32,575 nucleotides of DNA, taken from Nemertoderma westbladi (lineage: Eukaryota > Xenacoelomorpha > Nemertodermatida > Nemertodermatidae). Location of the stretch: positions 1-32,575 of the forward strand of contig JAUCBJ010007684.1 of NCBI GenBank assembly GCA_032718475.1, read 5' to 3'. Positions 20,761 through 29,079 of the stretch are shown in pieces. Position 1 is the stretch's first letter, and every line of letters starts with the position of its first letter. A program made the position numbers and the translations under genes. The notes under the pieces were generated by a model, which worked only from the letters and a program-made list of their open reading frames with translations, did no database searches and was not told the origin of the DNA.

Positions 20761-22296
20761 TTAACCTAAAGATTTTAGGGTAGACCATAGACTTTTTGGA
20801 TTATCTTTATTCTCACTTATTTTGTTGTACAAATATTCAGATTTCGCTTTTTTTATTTCCCGTTGGACAAGGTTTCTATATTTGCAGTAATTATTATAAT
20901 CAGCTAAAACACGGTATTTCCTAAATTTATACAAATAGTTATCTCTTTCTCTGATATTACTAAGAATACCCGAGGTCATCCAGGGCTCAGTGCGTTGTTT
21001 AAGACTAATTTCTTTAATTGGTGCTACAGTATTAAGTGCCTTGTAAAATATATCTTTAAAAACAGTGTACGCAAGGTTAATGTCAGCGGCCTTAAAACAG
21101 GGTTCCCAGTCAGAATTAACTAACAAACTTAAAAAGCGTTCCTTGCTGTAATTTTTCATAGACCTAACTGTTACTGTTTTATGATCCCCGAAAAAAGATT
21201 TGTGTGTCTTTCTTGTGCAAAAAACTATAAAATGATCGCTTAGACCTATAGGTAAAACCCCAGATTGAGAAATAATATCGGTATTATTACAAAGGATGTG
21301 ATCTAGTAAAGTAGAAGTTTTACTGGTAATTCTGGTAGAATCTCGAATAATTTGTTTTAAACCAAACAAATTTAAAATACTTTGGTACTGTTTACAGATG
21401 GGGGATGCTTTGTGATGGTAACAGATATTAAAATCACCTAAGAAATATATTTCACAGTCTGACCTAAGATTACATAAAATTGTATTTTCAAAATTTTGCA
21501 AAAAATCTGATTGTTTAGGGGGCCGATATAAAGTACCGATTAAAATAGGTTTAGTTTTAGGAAGTAAAAGTTCCACCAGTAAAACTTCGTCACAAGTCTC
21601 TAAATCTTCCCTACGATTAAAAGCTAAATCACATCGAATGTAAGTACACACACCACCACCGTGTCTGTCCCTATCCTTACGTAAAACTACGTAATTATCA
21701 ATATAAATTTCTCCATCAGAAACACTATCATCGAGCCAAGTTTCAGAGATTGTTAAAACTGCTGGGTTGGATTTATTGATTAAAATACGAATTTCGGAAA
21801 GTTTTGGAAGCAGAGATCGTGCGTTTAAGTGCAAAAAATGCAGACCTTTTTTCTTAAAAAAATTAAAAGTTTCACTCTCAGCATCACTTGGAGTTTGCAG
21901 AGGCGATGTGAGAAATGAATCGTCGGTTTCTGATTCTAAAATTGTATCATGAAAGGGAAGTTCGGTAAAAATACAGCTATTGCAGAGAAAACTTGGTTCA
22001 AGATTGTTTCTGGTGGAGAATAAATTACTGCGTTTCCTACGGTAACATTTTAAATGTACAAATGTGTCACAACTCTCGCATTGGACGATCTTACTCCGAG
22101 AGTTTGTTCCTCGTTGACAGACGGGACAGTTGATCTTCGGGGCCCGCGTCCTGCTGGGTCCTGGGTTGGTCTCAATATCCCCAGCCAGAGACAGTAGACA
22201 GAGTTTAGCGATTAGGCCTCTAGATCGTGGAGAGGAGACCCAAGATCTTCTTCCCCGACGAGAGCAGTAGAGGCTAAATCCACTCGTCGACCACAT
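20761..22296 (-). CDS. CR1-like ORF: 2A peptide, PHD finger, APE endonuclease
   Basis: Residues 32-47 (CLLSLAGDIETNPGP, with upstream hydrophobic context) match the 2A ribosome-skipping consensus D-(V/I)-E-x-N-P-G-P. Peptide bond skipping would fall between Gly46 and Pro47 (22,156-22,161). A Cys-rich PHD-like finger follows (CPVC, CESC, HLKC, CNSC). Next is an exonuclease-endonuclease-phosphatase domain with LNARSLLPK, ISETWL, RHGGGV, GTLYRPP, LGDFNI, STLLDHIL and LSDHF, the full set of APE catalytic blocks. The frame ends at an 8-base A/T run near 20,755, where a one-base shift continues it into the RT. The frame is open upstream of this ATG to 22,383. In other elements, 2A at this position is thought to release a short leader and give two translation products. 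Confidence 0.85.
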   Translation of the reverse strand: MWSTSGFSLYCSRRGRRSWVSSPRSRGLIAKLCLLSLAGDIETNPGPSRTRAPKINCPVCQRGTNSRSKIVQCESCDTFVHLKCYRRKRSNLFSTRNNLEPSFLCNSCIFTELPFHDTILESETDDSFLTSPLQTPSDAESETFNFFKKKGLHFLHLNARSLLPKLSEIRILINKSNPAVLTISETWLDDSVSDGEIYIDNYVVLRKDRDRHGGGVCTYIRCDLAFNRREDLETCDEVLLVELLLPKTKPILIGTLYRPPKQSDFLQNFENTILCNLRSDCEIYFLGDFNICYHHKASPICKQYQSILNLFGLKQIIRDSTRITSKTSTLLDHILCNNTDIISQSGVLPIGLSDHFIVFCTRKTHKSFFGDHKTVTVRSMKNYSKERFLSLLVNSDWEPCFKAADINLAYTVFKDIFYKALNTVAPIKEISLKQRTEPWMTSGILSNIRERDNYLYKFRKYRVLADYNNYCKYRNLVQREIKKAKSEYLYNKISENKDNPKSLWSTLKSLG

Positions 22297-22463
22297 CTCC
22301 GTCGATTCGGCGCGTAGTTCGAAACGGTAGCGACAGGGTGTTCCGCAAACCAGTCCAATACGGGTATTGGGTGGGTTGCAGGGTTACCCCGCGGATCGGA
22401 TGGTTCTGCCACAACGAAAAGACCCAGAACGATGAAAACTGTGGAGATTAAGAGCGGGGACAT
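22212..22463 (-). pseudogene. signal-peptide-like N-terminal frame of the CR1-like element
   Basis: This 83-codon frame starts at an ATG (22,461-22,463). Residues 1-20 have a short polar start and a hydrophobic core (PLLISTVFIVLGLFVVAE), which looks like a secretory signal peptide. The frame overlaps the main frame, which is open from 22,383, in a different phase. Both cover the same DNA for about 170 bp. The simplest reading is that a single-base indel between 22,212 and 22,383 split one N-terminus into two frames. A real small upstream frame is the alternative. Some published 2A-bearing elements carry signal-like sequence next to the 2A, so the coupling is plausible. Comparison with other copies of the element would show which reading is right. 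Confidence 0.5.
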
Positions 22464-22500
22464 TGTGCTGTCTGGCTGTAGTCTGACTCAGGGATAAAAA

Positions 22501-22726
22501 CTGTATAGGCCTAGTACCGGTATCTTTCTTGGTCTTATTGTCGGCAGGCCTACAGCTTATGTGATACCTGTGATGTTTTTAATTATGAAAAAAAAAATCA
22601 AATTTTAAATAATCGAAAATTGTAGTAGTATTTGTATATACAGTATATCGGATTTGTATTGTGTGTTATTTATATTTGTATTGTGTATTGAGGTAATTAT
22701 TTTCAATTTACTTTAAAATTTTGAAA
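22501..22726. other. AT-rich spacer
   Basis: This short AT-rich gap lies between the divergent CR1-like element and the RING frame. TATTTGTATTGTGT-like repeats near 22,630-22,690 could include a promoter, but no element is definable. Confidence 0.4.
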
Positions 22727-23176
22727 ATGGATATTTTAAACGAAAAATGTCCAGTTTGCTATTCTAAGTTATTGCAACATCGAGATTATTATAAATGTGA
22801 AAATAAACATGCAAATTGCGTACGATGTATTGTACAATATTCCGAAATGAATAATTATTGTTCTAAAATTTGTCCTATTTGTCGCGCACCCATATCTAAG
22901 TTAAATATAAAGTGGGTGAGATACCAACCCTATTATTGGAAAGAGCTACGCAATATAACTTATATTTCTGCGGAAAGTAATGATCCAGGATATTTATTTA
23001 CAATATTGGAGAATATTTTTTATAGAAATGTAGTACGACGGTGTTGCTACTATGTTCCTTATTTTTTCAACAGCAAAGATAGAAAAATCATTGGCGCGAA
23101 ATTCCCGGGAAGTGATTTCCATGCTGCTGATGTTACCTATCATTATCTCGTGTATAAAGATGCTCACCATGCTTGA
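22727..23176 (+). CDS. RING-finger protein, virus-like context
   Basis: The ATG at 22,727 gives 149 residues; the frame is open a little upstream but has no earlier ATG. A C3HC4 RING sits at the N-terminus: Cys8, Cys11, Cys24, His28, Cys31, Cys34, Cys49 and Cys52, with the CPIC-R end typical of E3 ubiquitin ligases. The rest (residues 60-149) is rich in Tyr and charged residues with no motif I recognise. The frame is intact, has no intron and is clearly AT-rich. A packaging-type ATPase frame follows on the same strand 217 bp later. Small RING proteins are common accessory proteins of large and mid-size eukaryotic DNA viruses. I infer that the pair comes from an endogenous element of that kind. 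An isolated host RING gene is possible but less likely given the neighbour and the lack of introns. Confidence 0.65.
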   Translation: MDILNEKCPVCYSKLLQHRDYYKCENKHANCVRCIVQYSEMNNYCSKICPICRAPISKLNIKWVRYQPYYWKELRNITYISAESNDPGYLFTILENIFYRNVVRRCCYYVPYFFNSKDRKIIGAKFPGSDFHAADVTYHYLVYKDAHHA

Positions 23177-23393
23177 AAATACATCAGTCTATACTATAAT
23201 TGGAAATAGCACCTTTTGTTGCAGCGAGCGTCGCATACTGTAGTTGTGTCATATGTTAATTAAATATTCAGTACTCTAATATTGTAGTTGCATCAATTAT
23301 TGTTATATACATAGTAATGGTGTTGGTTCATTGATATTTATATTATATTATATTATATTATATTGTATTGTTGATATATCTTAATAATAATAA
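23177..23393. other. AT-rich spacer with a TATAT repeat
   Basis: This gap between the RING and ATPase frames contains a TATTA tandem run (about 23,338-23,362). Its base composition matches the two frames. No regulatory element can be defined. Confidence 0.4.
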
Positions 23394-23882
23394 ATGACTG
23401 ACTTTAATTCAGGTCCATATAATTTAAACTTTCAAATGGGAACGAGTATGATAATTTCTGGCCCATCTGGTTCAGGAAAGTCAACATTTGTCAGCAATTT
23501 AATTAAACACAAGAATGGCTGCTTCAACGAACCCCCCTTGCGAGTATTGTATTGTTACGGGAGCAATCCCCCGACTATTCCCGGTTTTACTCACCTTTAC
23601 AAAGGTTTGCCAGAAAATATAGATAGTTTAGTGAATAGTCGAGATTTATTAATTATAGATGATTTATTAACAGAAACTGAGTCCAGTACAGCTTTAACTG
23701 TATTGTTTACTAAGGTAGCTCATCATTCCAATATATTTATTTGTTTTATAATGCAAAACATGTTTTACAGTGGGAAGCATAACCGCACAAGATCAATTAA
23801 TAGCCATACCTTAGTATTAATGAAAAATCCGCGAGATGTAAAGTTAATTGGGTTAATAGGGTTCATCACCCGCTGCATATAA
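23394..23882 (+). pseudogene. packaging-type ATPase, 3'-truncated (Polinton/adintovirus-like)
   Basis: ATG at 23,394; 162 residues. A Walker A motif GPSGSGKS lies at residues 23-30 and a Walker B motif LLIIDD at 85-90. A polar sensor-like MQN sits at 120-122, and a conserved SHTLVLMKNPRD stretch lies near the end. This set fits the A32/FtsK-HerA-like genome-packaging ATPases of Polinton/Maverick, adintovirus and related animal DNA elements, rather than a host AAA protein. The family members I would compare it with are longer and continue past the KNPRD stretch. Here the similarity ends about 35 bp before the stop and 65 bp before the P-like transposon. The break at about 23,845 is older than or separate from that transposon, because the flank across it (30,732 onward) does not resume the ATPase. 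No capsid, polymerase or integrase partner is present in the window. Confidence 0.65.
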
Positions 23883-23902
23883 GAATCAGGGTAGATGCCA
23901 AG

Positions 23903-23910
23903 GTGCCACC
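23903..23910. repeat. 8-bp target-site duplication, left (GTGCCACC)
   Basis: GTGCCACC directly precedes the left terminal repeat and is repeated exactly after the right one (30,724-30,731). An 8-bp duplication is characteristic of the P-element superfamily. Confidence 0.9.
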
Positions 23911-24123
23911 CATGGCCTACTTTATAAGAGGCCATGACAACGCACGGGCAAATAGCTGACTTGGAGGCCACTTTGTTTATGGGTGTAAGTCGGAATATAT
24001 GGTAGATACAAACTTCTAACCTTTACCTACCCCCACTAAGTCGATGCTGAGGATCTCAAATATCATATTTAAAATTGTTTATCTCGAGACCGTGTTGCTA
24101 TGGCAACATCTAATCAGTGGATA
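23911..24123 (+). repeat. P-like element, left terminal inverted repeat
   Basis: 213 bp, reverse-complementary to the right end with one visible mismatch (GACCGTG against GACCCTG). The first 26 bases can fold on themselves: CATGGCCT and AGGCCATG around a 10-base loop. A GTTGC-TATG-GCAAC inverted motif lies near the inner end. Confidence 0.9.
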
Positions 24124-24164
24124 CCGGTTGACCGGTATTTGTCTGTCTGTATAGCATCCCTGCT

Positions 24165-24470
24165 AACCAGACACGCTACACGCTATTATACCAAACGTTT
24201 GTTTATATGCTTGAATCATGTTGACATGTTTTTTTTCTAAACTTGTTTTAATCAACATGTTATTTTAACATCTAAATAACATAATATCCAATCATGTTAT
24301 AATCAAACATTTGTTGATCACGTTGTTATGATACCTAAATGTAACATGTTTTATCATGTAATTATTTAACATTTGTTTTACACGTTATTGTGTAACATAA
24401 ATCATACATGTTTATTCCAGCTGTTTGTTAAATGCTACTTTGTCGTGTTGAACAAACGTCCGGCACATCA
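24165..24470. repeat. left subterminal motif array (AACATGTT / ACATTTGTT)
   Basis: Variants of ACATGTT, CATGTTA, AACATTTGTTT and ACACGTTATT recur about every 20-30 bp. The mirrored end at 28,385-28,700 carries AAACGTTT variants in similar density. Confidence 0.6.
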
Positions 24471-25781
24471 TTGCCAATATGTCTTAAGGCTGTTTGAATA
24501 AACCGCCTAAAATTTACCGCCAAATTCGTTTATAGGCCTATAAATCATGCAGCAGTGCATGCAGTACTGCAGTACATCAGTCAGTCAGTAGACACTCCAC
24601 TGCCTGCCCCAGCCTACCAGCACCCACTCAGCCCTGCAGCCACATTCTGAGAGCTTGACAGTAGTGCTGCAGGTAGGCAGTGTGTAGGCCAGCTGTTTAC
24701 TGGTTTAAGTGCTGCAATAGGGTTGACCATACTCTGATACTGCCATATGTTTGTTTACTGCCGTATGCCTATATCTGTATATTAACTGTTTAAGTTATTT
24801 TTAATTAAGCTTCATACTGCCTGACTGTCATATAAACTGATAAATCTTTTTATATTATACATTATATGTTATATAGGCCTACATAACATATATAATATAT
24901 AATACATAATACTGTAATATATGTCATATACATTATATATTATTTATGTACATTATATAGGCCTAGCAGCCTAGCCTAATTGTATTGTAATACCAGAATA
25001 CAGTAATATGTCTGTATGTAATGCAGTCAGGCAGTGCAGTGCCAGTAATTCGATGACGACGACAGTTTAGATTGGGCTCTGTCTTCCTGGCGCTGGTTGG
25101 TCGAAACAACAGGCAAGCGGCAAGGGCTGCACTGGCAGACTGGCTGACTGGAAAAATATTATGGCCTCCTCGAAATGCCGGCCTACTACCGGTACAGCAG
25201 TACGTTGGAAAGAATTTTCGAATCCAGATCTTCTGTCAACTGTCAAGTTGGCCCACATTTAATGCGAAGGTTCTTCACTTAACAGGTTTGTATTGAACTT
25301 GAATAGGCTGCTTACACATCGTTATTTCAGTGATTCAAGTGATTAAAATCCTAATCCTGTAATCTATTTGGATCAAATAGAGGGAAAAAGCGCCGGCGGT
25401 CGGAAGTAAATTACACATGCCAGCATGCGGTCCCAGGCAGCCAGCTAAAGATAAGATACGCATCAGATTCTGGCGATGAGGTTATTATTTTACTTACTAC
25501 TACTGTACTAGGCCTTGCTGTTAGGTTAGGCCAACTTTGGGCCGTTTATAAATCGTCAGATCGTGCATATGCTTAAACTGTAATTTAAAATAAAACATGC
25601 CTTACTCTGGCTATCTATGGTAGGTAAGTAAATGTTTGCTTTATTTTTTACTCATTTCCTCTTTATAAACCAGTCCCCAGTGCAGTGGTAATGTGAAACA
25701 GTCTGTGATGGGTTGTGGTGACTTGTGCACGTTGATCTAATTGCTCCAATGCTATATGTATATATATTATTATCATTTTAG
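24471..25781. other. non-coding interior of the nested element
   Basis: I see no gene. AGGCCTA-type octamers recur, TGCAGTACTGCAGTAC-like short inverted sequence is near 24,565, and an AT-rich stretch lies at 24,840-24,960. Possible upstream exons of the small spliced frame at 25,791 cannot be identified. Confidence 0.5.
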
Positions 25782-25790
25782 GTGGAATAT

Positions 25791-26911
25791 ATGAGCGACA
25801 ATGAATCCAATCATGTTTCCAATACGATACTCACACTGATTACCCAGACAACTAACAATACGTTGATCATTGATACTCAGAGGTGAGTTGTGATACCGCC
25901 TCTCCCTCTATCTACAACCTAACCCTATTCTAAGACAACACTAAACTCTAGACTTACCTAACCAAACCCTTTCACCAAGCTACCACTATATATCCCATGG
26001 CGATATTTTCTCGAAATATTTTCCAGTCTCGATGTTTTATATATCAAGACGCTTTTTTATACTTTTGGAAGCAGAGACAGAAGTTGGGCGAGACAGAAGT
26101 CACAGCCACTCAAAGCTATGTTACAACCACTCAATGCTATGTCACAGCCAATCAACGCTATGTCACAGCCACTCAATGATATGTCACAGCCGCTCAATGC
26201 TTTGTCACAGCCACTCAAAGCTATGTCACAGCCACTCAAAGCTATGTCACAGAGCCACTCAACGCTATGTCACAGCCAATCAACGCTATGTCACAGCCAC
26301 TCAATGCTATGCCACAGCCACCCAACGCTATGTCACAGCCGCTCAATGCTATGTCACAGCCGCTCAATGCGTCACAGCCGCTCAATGCTTTGTCACAACC
26401 ACTCAAAGCTATGTCACAGCCACTCAACGCTACGTCACAGTTACTCAACGCTATGTCACAGCCACTCAACGCTATGTCTCAGCCAATCAACGCTAGCCAC
26501 CCAACGCTATGTCACAGCTAATCAACGCTATGCCACAGCCACTCAATGCTATGCCACAGCCACCCAACGCTATGTCACAGTCACCCAACGCTGGCCACCC
26601 ATCGCTGGCCACCCAACGCTGTGTCACAGCGACAGCCACTCAACAATTCCCCATTTATTTTTATTTAGGTTTACATCTAGTATATAGATAATTTATTGTA
26701 GATGATGAAGTCTTAGTCTAATATAATCGTAGTCCGAGCCTTATATTTTTTTAACACATAAATAAATTAATTTTCCAGATCCAAGATACGGGAAAGTTAT
26801 TCCACTTTGCTAGCGACGGATATCCTTGGTGGATCGGACTCCGGATTCAGTGATATCGACGGATCCTTGGTGGAACGGACTCCGGATTCAGTGATATCGA
26901 CGGATCCTTGA
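25791..26911 (+). CDS. possible two-exon small acidic protein in the nested element
   Basis: Exon 1: acceptor TTTTAG at 25,776-25,781, ATG at 25,791, and a donor GTGAGT right after 25,882. Exon 2: acceptor TTTTCCAG at 26,771-26,778, coding from 26,779 to a TGA at 26,909-26,911. The phases agree (two bases plus one), giving about 74 residues with a Ser/Thr/Asn-rich first half and an acidic segment GGSDSGFSDIDGS. The stop falls in the second unit of the 41-bp minisatellite. On the far side of the array (27,462-27,494) the same GFSD phase is followed by DFDAAETE and a stop. This suggests that the array expanded inside the terminal exon and replaced the old C-terminus. Function is unknown. The gene model rests on splice-like sites and frame only. 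Confidence 0.4.
26098..26640. repeat. 21-bp minisatellite
   Basis: About 25 units of TATGTCACAGCCACTCAACGC and variants (ATG/TTG, CCC for CTC, AAC/AAT). Because 21 is a multiple of three, all frames stay open and read as heptads such as MSQPLNA. It sits in the putative intron of the small gene, so I treat the open frames as repeat artefacts. Confidence 0.9.
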
Positions 26912-27475
26912 CGGAACGGACTCCGGATTCAGTGATATCGACAGATCCTTGGCGGAACGGACTCCGGATTCAGTGATATCGACGGATCCTTGGCGGAACG
27001 GACTCCGGATTCAGTGATATCGACGGATCCTTGGTGGAACGGACTCCGGATTCAGTGATATCGACGGATCCTTGGCGGAACGGACTCCGGATTCAGTGAT
27101 ATCGACGGATCCTTGGCGGAACGGACTCCGGATTCAGTGATATCGACGGATATTTGGTGGAACGGACTCCGGATTCAGTGATATCGACAGATCCTTGGCG
27201 GAACGGACTCCGGATTCAGTGATATCGACGGATCCTTGGCGGAACGGACTCCGGATTCAGTGATATCGACGGATCCTTGGCGGAACGGACCTCCGGATTC
27301 AGTGATATCGACGGATCCTTGACGGAACGGACTCCGGATTCAGTGATATCGACGGATCCTTGGCGGAACGGACTCCGGATTCAGTGATATCGACGGATCC
27401 TTGGCGGAACGGACTCCGGATTCAGTGATATCGACAGATCCTTGGTGGAACGGACTCCGGATTCAGTGATTTCGA
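26814..27475. repeat. 41-bp minisatellite grown in an exon, about 16 units
   Basis: The unit is GATATCGACGGATCCTTGG followed by CGGAACGGACTCCGGATTCAGT, 41 bp. Copies differ only at CTTGG/CTTGA, GGC/GGT, GACAG/GACGG and a few other sites. The first unit (26,814-26,852) is diverged and reads smoothly from the exon upstream, so the exon supplied the founding unit. One unit (about 27,288) has an extra C. Confidence 0.9.
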
Positions 27476-27494
27476 TGCGGCTGAAACTGAATGA

Positions 27495-28384
27495 TCAATG
27501 TAACTGAAAACTCCCCGTGACGTCCCAACATTGTTGTTTTAATTGTAATTTGTTTTATCGTAAATGTTAATTGTTGTCTATTTTACAATGTATTGCCCCG
27601 GGGTGGGTGGGTGGGTGGGGGGGGGGGGGGGAACTGGACGCAATAAAAATTCATCCCTCTCCAGGGGAAATTCGACGCAAATAACAGATGATTTCTCTCA
27701 AAAATAAAACTGTAACCTAATCTATTGTGCTTAGTTTATTGTTTTGGTTAAAATAATGTGCCACTGTAACCTGCTCCTTTCCCTAAATTGAGAATTTAAC
27801 ATTGAGGCGGGATATTAATTCGCCAAGATGAGATTTGCGTCCAGTTACCCCCCTTGTCTCCAATTTTGGAACATTGAAGTGAACAGGGAAATTTTTGCAA
27901 CTATTTATTATATTTCAATATTGGATAATAATTTCCTTTGTGCTCTGATGGATAGCCCATAAAATTTTAGGAAAAGTCACAGAATCTCGGTTTTCACAAC
28001 ATATCTGTTTCAAAGATACAGATTAATTTCAAAAAAATTTAAATGACCCTCACCCACCCACCACGCCAAATAGCGTTAAAGAAGGCTGCGGTTGGTCTAT
28101 ATTATTACAGTTCAAATGGAATTTTGTTTCATTTTTGTATATACAGTACAATTTTACTTAAAGTTTGTGCAATGCAGTTCATTTGTTTAATAGGTGTTGT
28201 TGTTATTGTGAACATTAACACTAGTTTTTAGGTGGTTAAGTTGTGCTGTACTGGCTACTACTACCTTGTGCTTAATAATATTCATGTTTTACACATAAAT
28301 TATCTTCTTAATTCGAACAATTGCATACCATGGGAACAATCCGGTGGTCGAATCAATGTATGACCAAATTAGTGTAGAGAATAA
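27495..28384. other. non-coding stretch with G-run and dispersed repeat block
   Basis: No gene can be supported. It includes (GGGT)n followed by an uninterrupted 12-base G run (about 27,600-27,631), the dispersed block 27,717-27,860, and AT-rich sequence. A small open frame at 28,043-28,231 has no motif. Confidence 0.55.
27717..27860 (+). repeat. dispersed repeat block, most complete copy
   Basis: GTTTATTGTTTTGGTTAAAA, CCACTGTAACCTGCTCCTTT, CCCTAAATTG, GATATTAATTCGCC, GATTTGCGTCCAGTTACCCC. It matches 4160-4285 and part of 17,455-17,560, so the family has at least three copies in this window. Confidence 0.6.
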
Positions 28385-28700
28385 CGATTTACAACGTTTA
28401 AAACAAACGTTTTCTTTGCATTAAAAAAACGTATATTTCCAAGCAATTTCGAAAGAACCGACGCATGATTCACGTTAGTTACATATGCTAGACACACGTT
28501 TAATTCAAACGTCATAAAGAACCGGCGATTGGGTAACGTTTGTTTCATGCTATTTACACGTTTACTTCTAAACGTTTATTACATGCCACCCGCTTGGACA
28601 AAATAACATGAAAATTACCTATTTCTGGACGTGTCGCAAACGTTTTTTCAAACGTTTGCCATGTTCAATAAAAATGTGATATAAACGTTAAAATAACATG
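28385..28700. repeat. right subterminal motif array (AAACGTTT)
   Basis: About a dozen AACGTTT, ACGTTTA or AAACGTT motifs in both orientations lie within 310 bp of the nested element's right end, several of them self-complementary AAACGTTT. Confidence 0.65.
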
Positions 28701-28718
28701 CAATTGTTATCAGGGATG

Positions 28719-29079
28719 TAGCCTATATCTGTATATGCCTAGTTTCTAGTGGGGCGGCCTACTTCATGTGTACTTCTGTATTCTGTTTTCTTCCAAATGT
28801 ATAGCACATAGTACTTATCCTTTATCGGTGCCTGTGACCACTTATGGCTTAATACTCCTTGCTTAATACATAGGGCCTATTGTTGTTTGTGATACCGGTA
28901 CCTCGTTTTATTATGTTTGACAGTTGATGTGGTAGGCCTAGCCTATTAATTCGGTAATTACCGTCTGAGATCTGACCGTGACCGACAGATTGAACAGTTG
29001 AAGCAGTAATCATCGCCTCGGAGTCCTTACTTACCTGCATTCAGTATTTACATGCGGTTTTCTAGTTGCATTGCATGCG
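28719..29079. other. upstream region of the P-like transposase
   Basis: 361 bp of P-like element sequence lies between the nested insertion and the THAP ATG. It would hold the promoter, but I see no clear TATA box. Before the nested insertion it joined directly to 24,124-24,151. Confidence 0.4.

Larger units (their letters stand above)
18650..22500 (-). mobile_element. near full-length CR1-like non-LTR retrotransposon with a 2A motif
   Basis: About 3.85 kb on the minus strand carries, in order, a signal-peptide-like start, a 2A motif, a PHD-like finger, an APE endonuclease, a reverse transcriptase and a C-terminal domain. A 3' UTR follows that ends near a TGTATAAATAAATC stretch. The order is that of CR1-clade elements. 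At least five frame breaks (near 22,300, 20,755, 19,945, 19,837 and 19,190) make it inactive. I could not find a target duplication, so the outer limits are approximate. Confidence 0.85.
24155..28718. mobile_element. nested 4.56-kb DNA transposon-like element
   Basis: The ends CATCCCTGCTAAC (24,155-24,167) and GTTATCAGGGATG (28,706-28,718) are inverted repeats matching at 12 of 13 positions. TAG flanks both sides (24,152-24,154 and 28,719-28,721), consistent with a 3-bp target duplication. About 300 bp at each end is packed with related short motifs: AACATGTT and ACATTTGTT on the left, AAACGTTT and ACACGTTT on the right. These are typical of subterminal transposase-binding arrays. No transposase is encoded, so it is non-autonomous or has lost one. 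The superfamily is not assigned. The TIR is short, so the call rests on the combination of ends, flanks and motif arrays. Confidence 0.65.

Noticed and set aside
24531-24600. TGCAGTACTGCAGTAC-type palindromes as a regulatory site
   Set aside because: Short, low-complexity and without a spaced or repeated pattern that would set them apart from background.
26032-26691. Overlapping 75-190-residue frames on both strands in the 21-bp minisatellite
   Set aside because: A 21-bp unit without stop codons keeps several frames open automatically.
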